Positions 6,974 through 14,549 of a DNA stretch of 16,820 bases are shown here, in pieces (position 1 is the stretch's first letter; each line of letters opens with the position of its first letter). The notes beneath the pieces are model-generated. The model searched no databases. It saw only the letters and a program-made list of their open reading frames with translations, and was not told the DNA's origin. The stretch covers positions 1-16,820 of the forward strand of contig JACQGG010000100.1 in NCBI GenBank assembly GCA_016199665.1. Direction: 5' to 3'. The stretch is from Acidobacteriota bacterium (GTDB taxonomy: Bacteria > Acidobacteriota > UBA6911 > JACQSX01). The position numbers and the translations under genes are program-made.

Positions 6974-8599
6974 ATGAATTCCTCTCGCCGATTCCGACAA
7001 TGGCTTCATGGGCCAGGGGTCGGGTTGCTGATCCTACTTTTTACAGCGCTACTGGTTGTCAATGCCGTGGCCGTGTGGGGAATCATCGCCTCGGGGCGGG
7101 AGGCCAAAGTCACGGCTCTTCAGGATTTTCGCCTTGAGGCAATGGCGCATGCCCGGTCTTTAGAGGCAGTCCTGGCCTCCCGCCGCGGTGATTTCATCTT
7201 CCTTTCCCAGTCACCGCCGCTGGCCGGCGCTGCCGCCGTTCTTGCAAGCAAAGATCCCATGGCCCGGCGGTGGGGTCGCCTGGATGTGCAGGGAACTCTG
7301 CTGCTTTTTCTGGGAGCGCATCCCGAGGTCGAGTCCATCATCGTTCGCGATGCGGCGCGCCAGCCGGTTGTCGCGGTGGGGCGTAGAGACGGAGCCCCGG
7401 TGCTGCTGCCGGTTCAGGGTCTGGCCGTTTCCCGGGATCGTTCCCAATTCTTTTCGGGCTTCTGGCCTCTGGGATCATCCAATCAAAACAGCGGAGCTCT
7501 TGAGACAGTGCTGAGTATCCCGAACCTCCTGAAAGTGGCGGCTCCCGAAATTGCGTCCAACTATTCGGTGCAGCAGGGCGCTGTGACCGATTCGGCGTCC
7601 TCTTCCGACTCAGACCTGATGTCGGTGTCCACTTCCGTGCACGACGCGGCGTGGAATCCACCGGTAGCCTGGAGCCTGGTTCGCCATGAAAACGAAAGCC
7701 GGCTGATCCAATCCGTCTCTCTGCTGGCCGGCCGCTACCGAACCACGGTCCTGCTCAATCTCGTCGTCATGTCTCTGACACTGGTCGTGGTCGTTGTGGC
7801 AATGGGTCAGGTGAGAAGGCGCGTCGCGCTGGAAGCCGAACGCCAGCATCAGGCGCTGCTGCGGGAGCTGGAAAAAAAGCTCATGGAGAGCGAGCGTCTG
7901 GCCGGCGTCGGTCGGCTCGCCGCCGGGATCGCTCACGAGATCAACAATCCGTTGGAGGGAATGTCCAATTACCTCACGCTGCTTGAAGACGACCTCACCG
8001 GCGGCGCCACGGCGGATTCTCTGCACACTTTGCGCAAGGTCAGGCAAGGACTGGACCGCGCCGCCGGAATTATCCGCCAGGTTCTAGCCTATTCGGATCC
8101 CGGAACTGCGCCGCAGGCTCCACTCAACTTGAATGCAGTGCTGGAGGAGACAGTTGAGTTTGTTCGATCCAACCCGACCTTCCGGCATGTGACCGTGTCG
8201 CTGCAGACGCCCGATCACCAGTTGCGCGTGCTGGGGAACCGCGTAACGCTGGCGCAGTTGTTCCTGAATCTCCTGGTCAATGCCTGCCAGCAACAGCCCG
8301 AAAACGGCCAGGTTGAGGTCACAAGCCGGAGTGAGGGGGCATGGGCCGTGGTCGGGGTTGCCGACCGCGGACCGGGGATTGCGGCGCATGCGCTTCCCCA
8401 TATCTTCGAGCCCTTCTATTCCACGCGCGGTTCCACCGGCCTGGGGCTTTCCGTCTGTCACGGCATCGTTTCACAGCACCGCGGGGTCATTACCGCGGAG
8501 AACCGCCTCGAAGGGGGAGCGGCCTTCAGAGTGAAGCTGCCGCTGACGACGGCCTGGGTGGTGCTGCAGGATCTGACAGCGTTGTCCGAGCGGGTATGA
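6974..8599 (+). CDS. Membrane sensor histidine kinase (NtrB-type HisKA/HATPase)
   Basis: This 541-residue kinase has two membrane segments (about 15-38 and 258-279) enclosing an extracytoplasmic sensor region of about 220 residues that I cannot assign to a family. A coiled linker (283-308) leads to the HisKA box G-I-A-H-E-I-N-N-P-L with phospho-acceptor His321. The ATPase domain follows, with an N box (L-N-L-L-V-N436-A-C), G1 (D-R-G-P-G-I-A, 464-470), an F box (F-E-P-F-Y-S-T, 478-484) and G2 (G-L-G-L-S-V, 489-494). All catalytic boxes are intact. The H-E-I-N-N-P-L form is typical of kinases that partner NtrC-family regulators, and such a gene overlaps its stop codon by four bases. The signal sensed is unknown. 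The neighbouring divergent cytochrome operon is a possible output. Confidence 0.93.
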   Translation: MNSSRRFRQWLHGPGVGLLILLFTALLVVNAVAVWGIIASGREAKVTALQDFRLEAMAHARSLEAVLASRRGDFIFLSQSPPLAGAAAVLASKDPMARRWGRLDVQGTLLLFLGAHPEVESIIVRDAARQPVVAVGRRDGAPVLLPVQGLAVSRDRSQFFSGFWPLGSSNQNSGALETVLSIPNLLKVAAPEIASNYSVQQGAVTDSASSSDSDLMSVSTSVHDAAWNPPVAWSLVRHENESRLIQSVSLLAGRYRTTVLLNLVVMSLTLVVVVVAMGQVRRRVALEAERQHQALLRELEKKLMESERLAGVGRLAAGIAHEINNPLEGMSNYLTLLEDDLTGGATADSLHTLRKVRQGLDRAAGIIRQVLAYSDPGTAPQAPLNLNAVLEETVEFVRSNPTFRHVTVSLQTPDHQLRVLGNRVTLAQLFLNLLVNACQQQPENGQVEVTSRSEGAWAVVGVADRGPGIAAHALPHIFEPFYSTRGSTGLGLSVCHGIVSQHRGVITAENRLEGGAAFRVKLPLTTAWVVLQDLTALSERV

Positions 8600-9966
8600 A
8601 AACCAAAGGAAGCGTGCTGGTGGTCGATGACGAGCCCTATGTCCGTGATTCGCTGGTTTCCATCCTGCGCCGGCACCACTACCAAGTGCGGACCGCGGAC
8701 GGCCCCGCGGCGGCGCTCCGGGCCGGCATTCTCGAAGGGATCGACGCCGTGGTCACGGATCTCCGGATGCCCGGAGAGGATGGGCTGGCGCTGCTGCGCA
8801 AGCTCTCTGAAAGCGAGCCGGGGGTCCCGGTCATCGTACTCACCGGCTACGGGACCGTCCCTTCAGCGGTCGAATGCATGAAGGCGGGGGCCTGCGACTA
8901 TCTTCTCAAACCGGTTGCTCCTGAAGCCTTGTTGCTGATCCTGGAGCGGGCGCTCAGCCAGAGCACCATGCGCCGGGAACTGGAATATCTGCGCTCCGGC
9001 CGGGGCAGTCAGCCCGCTCGCCGGAGTCCGCTGGGAGTCAGCCCGGGGTGGAAGCACATCATCGAAATGGTCGAGGCGACCGCCCCTTCCGACACGAGTG
9101 TGCTCCTGCTGGGGGAATCCGGAACGGGCAAGGAGGAGGTCGCGCAGTTGCTGCACCAAAAGAGCGCCCGGTCGCGGGGACCGTTTGTTCGAGTCAACTG
9201 CGCCGCCGTCCCGCTGGATCTGTTTGAGAGCGAGTTCTTCGGGCACCGCCGCGGAGCTTTCACCGGCGCGGTTGCGGATCGTGACGGCCGGTTTCGCGTC
9301 GCCCACGGCGGAACTATTTTCATGGACGAGATCAACTCCATGCCGGAGTCGGCGCAGGTGAAAGTGCTGCGTGTGCTCCAGGACGGCGTCTTCGAACGCG
9401 TGGGGGAGAGCCACTCCACGGCCGTGGACGTGCGTCTGATTGCCGCCAGCAATGCCGACCTGGAACGGGAAGTCGAAGAAGGGCGCTTCCGCCGGGACCT
9501 GTTCTACCGCATCAACGTGATGACCCTCTACCTGCCCCCTCTGCGGGAGCGTCTGGAAGATATCCCGGTGCTTTCCGCAGCATTCCTGGAGGAATTTACC
9601 GCCCGTTTCAGAAAGCCGGTTCGTTCCATCGCTCCCGAAGCGATGGGCATGCTGCAGTCGTATTCCTGGCCCGGCAACATCCGGGAACTGCGCAACGTCA
9701 TCGAACGCGGCGTGCTGCTGGAAAAAGGGGAACAACTGCTGCCGTCCAGCCTCCCCTTCAGCCTCCGCCAGCAGAAGACGGCGGAACTCGCACGTGACTT
9801 GAATCTGCGCAACGTTCTGGCGGAGGAAGAACGGCGAACTTTGATGGAAGCTCTGCGCCGGAGCAACGGCGTGCGGCGTGAAGCCGCCGGACTGCTGGGT
9901 ATTGACGAGCGCAACCTGAGCTATTTCCTGAGAAAGCACCGGCTGGGGAGGGAAAAGCAACTGTGA
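8596..9966 (+). CDS. Sigma-54-dependent NtrC-family response regulator
   Basis: The start ATG lies inside the kinase stop (ATGA overlap), so translation is probably coupled; the open frame extends upstream but only as an antisense-like reading of the kinase. The protein has 456 residues. The receiver domain (5-120) has acidic residues D11-D12, phospho-acceptor Asp55 (A-V-V-T-D), Thr83 and Lys105. The AAA+ domain (about 145-375) has Walker A G-E-S-G-T-G-K-E (173-180), the sigma-54 contact loop G-A-F-T-G-A (220-225), Walker B I-F-M-D-E-I (241-246) and W-P-G-N-I-R-E-L-R (358-366). A Fis-type helix-turn-helix closes it (about 412-448, with R-R-E-A-A-G-L-L-G-I). All elements for phosphorylation-controlled activation of sigma-54 promoters are present. 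Target promoters are not identified in this window. Confidence 0.95.
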   Translation: MKTKGSVLVVDDEPYVRDSLVSILRRHHYQVRTADGPAAALRAGILEGIDAVVTDLRMPGEDGLALLRKLSESEPGVPVIVLTGYGTVPSAVECMKAGACDYLLKPVAPEALLLILERALSQSTMRRELEYLRSGRGSQPARRSPLGVSPGWKHIIEMVEATAPSDTSVLLLGESGTGKEEVAQLLHQKSARSRGPFVRVNCAAVPLDLFESEFFGHRRGAFTGAVADRDGRFRVAHGGTIFMDEINSMPESAQVKVLRVLQDGVFERVGESHSTAVDVRLIAASNADLEREVEEGRFRRDLFYRINVMTLYLPPLRERLEDIPVLSAAFLEEFTARFRKPVRSIAPEAMGMLQSYSWPGNIRELRNVIERGVLLEKGEQLLPSSLPFSLRQQKTAELARDLNLRNVLAEEERRTLMEALRRSNGVRREAAGLLGIDERNLSYFLRKHRLGREKQL

Positions 9967-9969
9967 GCT

Positions 9970-10839
9970 TCATCTCCATGCCTTGCACTCGGCCGCATCG
10001 ACGCTTGACAGGAGCGCCAATGCGAGCCGGTATCCCAGATAAATACTTTCCGGGTTCAGTATCTCCGGTTGGTCCCTGGCGCTGTGGAGAACGCTTCGGT
10101 AGTCATCGGTCAGACCGTGAAGGGTGATCGCTGGAATATTCCGTTCCCGGAAAGAAGTGGAGTCTGCATCGGCTCCGGGAATGGTCCCCTTTGCAAACGG
10201 GACCTTCATGCGATCGGCATGGCCGGCAGCCAGCTCCAGCAGGGATTTGCTGGAAATGTTTTCTGCGACCTGTGGCGCTCCCATCCCCAGGCTGTCGATA
10301 TTGATCATGGCGCAGTAATGGTCAACCTGAGTCTGGGCGATCCCCTGAACCATGGCCCTGGATCCGAGCAGTCCCTCTTCCTCATTCCCAAAAGCGACAA
10401 AAAGGATTGTCTTGTTCAACGCGGCATTCCGGAGAGTCTTGTAAAGATGGGCCAGCGCGACGATGCCGCTCCAGTTGTCCACGGCTCCGCAGCCGCTGGG
10501 AACCTTGTCATAGTGGGCGCCGATGACAATGATCTCTTCCGAACTTCCCCGCTTGCGAACGGTTAGATTCTCCGCTTTGTCGAATCGCTCTACCGAGATC
10601 TCCGCGGCCGATGCGCCCCTCCGTCCAAAAAGGGTTTTGACCGCTTCGAGCCGCTCCGGGTTGTTGCAGGGCACGGCTGCGGAATCGGCGGAGATCTCGT
10701 CACGGCTTGACAAGGTATAACCGTCGTTTTCCGCGGCCACGCAGGGGGCAGTCGCTGCCGCCGGCACGCAGAGCAGCCCCCATAAATACAGGCTTCCGAT
10801 CGGGCGGCGGGTCAGTCTCAGAAGGGCAGAAGAGCGCAT
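9970..10839 (-). CDS. Exported M28-family zinc aminopeptidase
   Basis: The ATG at 10839 gives 289 residues with an N-terminal signal sequence (hydrophobic 15-30, likely cleavage after V-A-A near 36). The M28 di-zinc ligands are all visible: His109 in G-A-H-Y-D, Asp121 in A-V-D-N-W-S-G, the Glu153/Glu154 pair in N-E-E-E-G (catalytic base and ligand), Asp182 in N-I-D-S-L-G, and His252 in V-L-H-S-A-R-D. It should remove N-terminal amino acids from peptides in the periplasm or outside the cell; the substrate is not deducible. The Shine-Dalgarno match is weak (GGTGA close to the ATG), and a GTG two codons upstream is an alternative start. It converges on the response regulator with three bases between stop codons and no terminator in between. 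Confidence 0.92.
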   Translation of the reverse strand: MRSSALLRLTRRPIGSLYLWGLLCVPAAATAPCVAAENDGYTLSSRDEISADSAAVPCNNPERLEAVKTLFGRRGASAAEISVERFDKAENLTVRKRGSSEEIIVIGAHYDKVPSGCGAVDNWSGIVALAHLYKTLRNAALNKTILFVAFGNEEEGLLGSRAMVQGIAQTQVDHYCAMINIDSLGMGAPQVAENISSKSLLELAAGHADRMKVPFAKGTIPGADADSTSFRERNIPAITLHGLTDDYRSVLHSARDQPEILNPESIYLGYRLALALLSSVDAAECKAWR

Positions 10840-10889
10840 CGTCACCAAATCATCACCGGATTGAAATTTCCAAAAATCCGGAGCAGAGC

Positions 10890-10921
10890 ACAAGATTCAC
10901 AAGATTCTTGACAGTCAAGAA
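10890..10921. promoter_or_regulatory. Tandem ACAAGATTC repeat running into a 17-base palindrome
   Basis: The word acaagattc occurs twice in tandem (10890-10898 and 10899-10907). It runs into TTCTTGAC-A-GTCAAGAA (10905-10921), an inverted repeat with perfect 8-base arms around a single base, as expected for a dimeric regulator. It lies about 50-80 bases upstream of the M28 start and about 270 bases upstream of the amidohydrolase start. The tandem part could instead be a dispersed repeat remnant. Confidence 0.45.
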
Positions 10922-11090
10922 GGGGCTATGATTGACTCTATTCTGACATAATTCTCATCGCGTAGCCAGTAGATAAGCCCCGGTCCGGGGACAACGGGGG
11001 ATGTAAAGAATCGCGGGGCATCCGATGCCGGGATGGATTCGGAGACGTGCCTAAGGGTATTCATCGGTTCGAAGGTTGCGATATTCTCTT

Positions 11091-11111
11091 GCCTGGCTCG
11101 ACGGGCCAGGC
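11091..11111. promoter_or_regulatory. Hairpin in the amidohydrolase leader
   Basis: GCCTGGC (11091-11097) and GCCAGGC (11105-11111) are perfectly complementary around a 7-base loop, tcgacgg. No T run follows on either strand, so it is not a standard terminator. It could be a leader RNA structure or a protein site. Confidence 0.35.
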
Positions 11112-11191
11112 CCCCAAGTCCCCTCCGTTTCACACGTCTATTCTGCCGGAGACGCATTGCCATCTTCAAAAAACTTTCTTAGGAGGCTCCT

Positions 11192-13066
11192 ATGAGTCAC
11201 ATATTTCCCAAGGCTGGACTTATTCTGCTTTTTCTGTTTGCTTTTGCGCCGGGGCCGGTAAACTTTGCTCTCCTGGCGCAAGCCGATCTGCCGCCTGAGA
11301 TCGTAGCTTACGCAGACATGGTTTTGTACAACGGGAAGGTGCTGACCGTCGACGAGAAATTCACGGTGGCTCAGGCCGTCGCGATTCGGGACGGGAAAAT
11401 CCTGGTCGCGGGGGACACCAGTCGAATCCTGAAGATGGCGGGCCCGAAGACGGTTCGAATCGACTTGCAAGGAGGGACCGCCACGCCCGGTTTCATCGAG
11501 TCGCACGGGACAGGCGCGCAGGGCAATCACGGGCCGGGGGGACCCAGCTACATGAAGACCTACACCTCCCTGCGATGCGAGGCGCTGGATGATTGCTTGC
11601 GCGGCATCAAGGCATGGGCGGAAAAGATCCCCGCCGGGGAGTGGGTTTTTGTCAACCTTTTCCGCACCGCCGCCGCTTACCAGGTGACCCTGCCGCTTCT
11701 GGACCAGATCGTCCCCAATAATCCGTTGCTGGTGAACATGGACAACACCACCGGGTTTGTGAACAGCAAGGCTTTTGCGACCCTGAAAGATTATATGTCG
11801 GACGAATACATCCAGTCGGGGATCTACCGGGACAAGGACGGAAAGCCCACCGGGCGGATCGCGGGCGCCGTATACGGTGTATTGACCTACGAGATCATTC
11901 CCTGGCCGGAAGGGGCACATCTGGAGGAAATGATCCAAAAGCAGATCGTACAGATGAGGTTCCTGAACCGGATGGGCCTCACTTCCTGGGGGACTCGCCA
12001 CGGCGGGTTGCCGATTACCATCTTGCGGGAAATTGTCAGCCGGGGCCAGAGTCCGCTGCGGATTCGCGCCACCAGCGAACTGGCCCGGCTGAACCCTCGC
12101 ACCGAAGCGTATCTGAAGCGAACCGGAAACATGATGGAGCTTGGGGACGAATGGTTCAAGATCGCCAGTATGACAATCAGCTCCATTGACAGCAATGCGA
12201 CCAACGCCGGTATCCTGACCCGCCAGCCGATGCGCCAGATGGAATCCTGGTATGCTTTCGGGCCCAAGGGTCAGAACAAATTTACCGATATGGTGGCGCC
12301 AGGATATGACTGGAGGAAATACAGCGATTACGGCAATGCATTTGTGGCGGCAAAATACGGCTGGAATGTCACTGATTTGCACATCAAAGGGGACGGAGGG
12401 GTCGAACTGATGCTGGAAGCCTTTGACAAGATCAACGAAACGATCCCGATCAAAGGCAAGCGCTACGGTATGGCCCATGGAACGATGCGGCCTCCGGATC
12501 TTGCCAAGAGGCTGGCGGTTTACGACGCCCAGCTTTCCGAGAATCCCTACTACCTGTTTCGTGGCAAGGAGTACTCGGGATACCTGGAGAAGCAGTACGG
12601 CGCCGACGCAGTGGCCGGGATGCTGCCCATACGCGGTTTGATCGATGTCGGTCTGAAGCCGGTCATGGAGGTGACCCGGGCGTCAGGATGGAGCGAGAGG
12701 AGCCCCAACAATTTCTACCTGGAGGCGCTGGAGCAATTCATAACCCGCAAAAACAACGATACAGGGCGGGTTTGGGGACCGAATGAGAAGATTACCCGGG
12801 TCGAGGTGTTGCGAATGGCGACGGCATGGGGAACTCGTTTTTCCGGAGACGAGAAGATTCTGGGGACTCTGGAACCGGGAAAGCTCGCCGACCTGGTGGT
12901 CTTGGGTGGAGACTATATGGCAGTACCCGAGGAGCAGATTTCAGAGCTCCCCATCCTGAAAGTCATCGTGGGCGGCAAGGTTACTTACGACAAGGATCGG
13001 GACGAGCCCTATTTTCAAGATGCTCTGAGCAAGATGCCGCCCAGAAGAAGCCAGGAGGGCAACTGA
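11192..13066 (+). CDS. Exported amidohydrolase-3-like protein with altered metal motif
   Basis: A strong AGGAGG (11181-11186) lies 5 bases before the ATG. The 624-residue product has a signal peptide (hydrophobic 8-28, cleavage near A-L-L-A-Q). The amidohydrolase composite fold follows: the N-terminal beta-sandwich piece A-D-M-V-L-Y-N-G-K-V-L-T-V-D (41-54), T-P-G-F-I-E-S-H (98-105), H397-x2-G-D-G-G-V-E-L, A-H429-G, and the closing G-T-L-E-P-G-K-L-A-D-L-V-V-L (558-571). This layout matches the exported YtcJ-like amidohydrolase 3 group. The usual H-x-H after the first strand reads H105-G-T107, and the late G-S-D-x-P aspartate motif is not found at the expected place (V-M-E-V-T-R-A-S, 491-498). 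The enzyme may bind metal differently, with His113 a possible substitute, or may have lost hydrolase activity. The substrate is unknown. Confidence 0.85.
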   Translation: MSHIFPKAGLILLFLFAFAPGPVNFALLAQADLPPEIVAYADMVLYNGKVLTVDEKFTVAQAVAIRDGKILVAGDTSRILKMAGPKTVRIDLQGGTATPGFIESHGTGAQGNHGPGGPSYMKTYTSLRCEALDDCLRGIKAWAEKIPAGEWVFVNLFRTAAAYQVTLPLLDQIVPNNPLLVNMDNTTGFVNSKAFATLKDYMSDEYIQSGIYRDKDGKPTGRIAGAVYGVLTYEIIPWPEGAHLEEMIQKQIVQMRFLNRMGLTSWGTRHGGLPITILREIVSRGQSPLRIRATSELARLNPRTEAYLKRTGNMMELGDEWFKIASMTISSIDSNATNAGILTRQPMRQMESWYAFGPKGQNKFTDMVAPGYDWRKYSDYGNAFVAAKYGWNVTDLHIKGDGGVELMLEAFDKINETIPIKGKRYGMAHGTMRPPDLAKRLAVYDAQLSENPYYLFRGKEYSGYLEKQYGADAVAGMLPIRGLIDVGLKPVMEVTRASGWSERSPNNFYLEALEQFITRKNNDTGRVWGPNEKITRVEVLRMATAWGTRFSGDEKILGTLEPGKLADLVVLGGDYMAVPEEQISELPILKVIVGGKVTYDKDRDEPYFQDALSKMPPRRSQEGN

Positions 13067-13072
13067 ACCCTG

Positions 13073-13107
13073 CCGGTTTGGAAGCCCTTTGGAACCGGAG
13101 GGGCTTC
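13073..13107 (+). terminator. Weak candidate hairpin after the amidohydrolase
   Basis: Shortly after the stop, gaagccc (13081-13087) can pair with gggcttc (13101-13107). An alternative pairs ccggtt (13073-13078) with aaccgg (13093-13098). Neither is followed by a T run, so an intrinsic terminator is doubtful. Confidence 0.25.
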
Positions 13108-13167
13108 TGAAGGCCGTGGGCGCGCAAAACTTTTGGCACTCCAATGCGCCCGCAAATTTCATCCGGG

Positions 13168-13647
13168 TCAATCGCGAGGTCCTCGCGGGACGGGCGTTGT
13201 GGCAGCTCTATCGCCGCCTGCAGCGAGCTCTTCCACCCTTCTGAAGAACTCGAACTCGTCGAAGGCGCCCCCCTTCGCCAGCGGGAGCGTGGCTGCGGCA
13301 ATCAGCACGGCAGGATGCATCGCCACGTCATTGCCGCCGCAGACTGCCTTCTGCCACTTCCTCATTTCTTCCAGCCGCGTCAAGCGGAGAAGGGCAAGAT
13401 AGCGCAGCATCACGGACTGAAACTTTTCAAAATCCGGCGCGAACTGATCGAGAATGGCAAGCGCCGCCCGGTTGAAGCGGGTGTCATCGAGCGCGATCCC
13501 TTTCACTTCCCCGTTGGTATCTTCAACCAGGAATTCACGCCCGATCGGGCTGTGCACCGGCATCCTGCCGCTAAAGGCGGCGGACCCGACCTGCAGCGCA
13601 AAGGCAAATTCTCGTGGATCAAGCGGTCTGACCTTTTCGGGTTGCAT
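13168..13647 (-). CDS. Hypothetical protein, 159 residues
   Basis: I do not recognise a family. The ATG at 13647 starts a soluble protein with no signal peptide or membrane segment; the frame extends to a TTG at 13698, which would nearly touch the tRNA. Codon texture is plausible: ordered acidic and hydrophobic alternation, an N-terminal beta-like part (R-E-F-L-V-E-D-T-N-G-E-V-K-G, 39-52) and helical segments (R-Y-L-A-L-L-R-L-T-R-L-E-E-M, 81-94, and F-D-E-F-E-F-F-R-R-V-E-E-L, 126-138). No Shine-Dalgarno is obvious. It lies 55 bases downstream of tRNA-Arg with no terminator between, so it may be reached by read-through from the tRNA promoter. It is more protein-like than the overlapping opposite-strand frame, but a spurious call is possible. 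Confidence 0.5.
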   Translation of the reverse strand: MQPEKVRPLDPREFAFALQVGSAAFSGRMPVHSPIGREFLVEDTNGEVKGIALDDTRFNRAALAILDQFAPDFEKFQSVMLRYLALLRLTRLEEMRKWQKAVCGGNDVAMHPAVLIAAATLPLAKGGAFDEFEFFRRVEELAAGGDRAATTPVPRGPRD

Positions 13648-13702
13648 ATCGGCGGACGCCGTTTCAGCCCTTCGCCGAAAGTGGCTGCCGGCTGGCAAAG
13701 TC

Positions 13703-13779
<77 letters not shown>

Positions 13780-13855
13780 ACATTGTCAGGTCAAGAGTTT
13801 ACGGCATGGCCTGTCCTGATTCGCCATTCCATTTCGCCAACGCGGTCTGCATGGG

Positions 13856-13931
13856 TGGGGTGAGCGACGGGGTTCGAACCCGCGACCCCCAGGGCCACAA
13901 CCTGGTGCTCTGCCGGCTGAGCTACGCTCAC
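13856..13931 (-). tRNA. tRNA-His (anticodon GUG)
   Basis: The cloverleaf has acceptor strand GTGAGCG/CGCTCAC, D stem GCTC/GAGC, anticodon stem CCAGG/CCTGG with loop TTGTGGC (anticodon GTG), T arm GCGGG-TTCGAAC-CCCGT, and an encoded CCA. The base before position 1 is G and the discriminator is C73, the G-1:C73 pair diagnostic of tRNA-His. It lies 76 bases upstream of tRNA-Arg on the same strand. Confidence 0.97.
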
Positions 13932-13980
13932 CACAAAATCCCGCGATCGGGAAGACTTGCCGGTGCCTCTGTACAGTCCT

Positions 13981-14009
13981 ACTTTAAATGCAAAAAGTGT
14001 GCCTGGCAA
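13981..14009 (-). promoter_or_regulatory. Sigma-70-like promoter for tRNA-His/tRNA-Arg
   Basis: On the minus strand TTGCCA (14009-14004, five of six) is followed after exactly 17 bases by TAAAGT (13986-13981, four of six). Transcription would begin near 13974, about 42 bases before tRNA-His. No protein gene lies between it and the tRNAs. Confidence 0.5.
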
Positions 14010-14082
14010 GCCGGCCGTGAGAGCGCCGAGGGCGCCGACGCGGGTCTGTTGCGCCGGGCCGACCGCTGACGGCTGACAACTC

Positions 14083-14484
14083 TCAGGCCTTGAGCGCCTG
14101 GCCGGCCCGCTCGACGTCTTCGGCCTTTACCCAGATAAACGAACCAAAACGCCCGCCCACCGCGACCGCATCGATGGCATGAATGTTCACACCCTTCTCC
14201 GCGAGCGCCTTCAGCGTGGCGATCAGAGCCCCCGTCCGGTCTGCGCCCGTGACGAAGAATCCGGTTCCCTCCTGGGCAAGCAGCCCGGCGCTCCAGGCTT
14301 TTCGGAGCTTGTCGGGATTTCTGGCAATGACAAACAACGTCGCCTTTCCGCCGTGGGTCCCGAACCCCCACAGCCCCGCCAAACTGATATTCTTGGCTTT
14401 CAGGCTCTGCAGGATCTTCAACAGGACGCCCGGCTTGTCGTCAAGATCCGCCATGAAATAAGAAACCCGTTCAACCTTGGCCAT
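14083..14484 (-). CDS. Double ACT-domain protein
   Basis: GGAGG lies 5 bases before the ATG at 14484; a GTG two codons further out overlaps that site and is unlikely. The 133-residue protein is two ACT domains in tandem. The first covers about 4-65 (F-M-A-D-L-D-D-K-P-G-V-L, then L-K-A-K-N-I-S-L). The second covers about 72-133 (D-R-T-G-A-L-I-A-T-L, then A-E-K-G-V-N-I-H-A). The D-x-P-G-V/L and K-G-V/I-N-I turns are the usual amino-acid-binding signatures. It has no catalytic domain, so it probably senses a small molecule, as stand-alone ACT pairs often do. It lies 65 bases downstream of the adenylate cyclase on the same strand, possibly the same transcript, though its own ribosome site is good. 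Confidence 0.85.
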   Translation of the reverse strand: MAKVERVSYFMADLDDKPGVLLKILQSLKAKNISLAGLWGFGTHGGKATLFVIARNPDKLRKAWSAGLLAQEGTGFFVTGADRTGALIATLKALAEKGVNIHAIDAVAVGGRFGSFIWVKAEDVERAGQALKA

Positions 14485-14549
14485 AAGCACCTCCGATTAT
14501 TTGCTCCCGGATCTCACCTCGCAAGCCCCATCAGCAAACGTTACCGTAT

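Larger units (their letters stand above)
10840..11191. other. Divergent leader between M28 peptidase and amidohydrolase, no gene
   Basis: This 352-base stretch contains a 9-base tandem repeat, a 17-base palindrome, a CCCCGG-T-CCGGGG palindrome (10978-10990), a 7-base-arm hairpin and the strong Shine-Dalgarno of the amidohydrolase. A minus-strand open frame of about 84 codons (10915-11169) has no family resemblance or ribosome site, and I do not call it. No clear -35/-10 pair stands out for either gene. Confidence 0.55.

Noticed and set aside
10915..11169. Minus-strand 84-codon open frame between the M28 and amidohydrolase genes
   Set aside because: There is no ribosome site, no family resemblance, and an Arg-rich composition; it spans the operator-like palindrome and hairpin, which fits non-coding DNA better.
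11138..12478. Minus-strand open frame of 446 codons opposite the amidohydrolase
   Set aside because: The plus frame has a strong Shine-Dalgarno, signal peptide and family motifs; the minus frame has none.
13133..13151. Possible sigma-54 site TTGGCAC...TGC downstream of the amidohydrolase
   Set aside because: There are only nine bases between GG and GC instead of ten, and no gene begins downstream on that strand.
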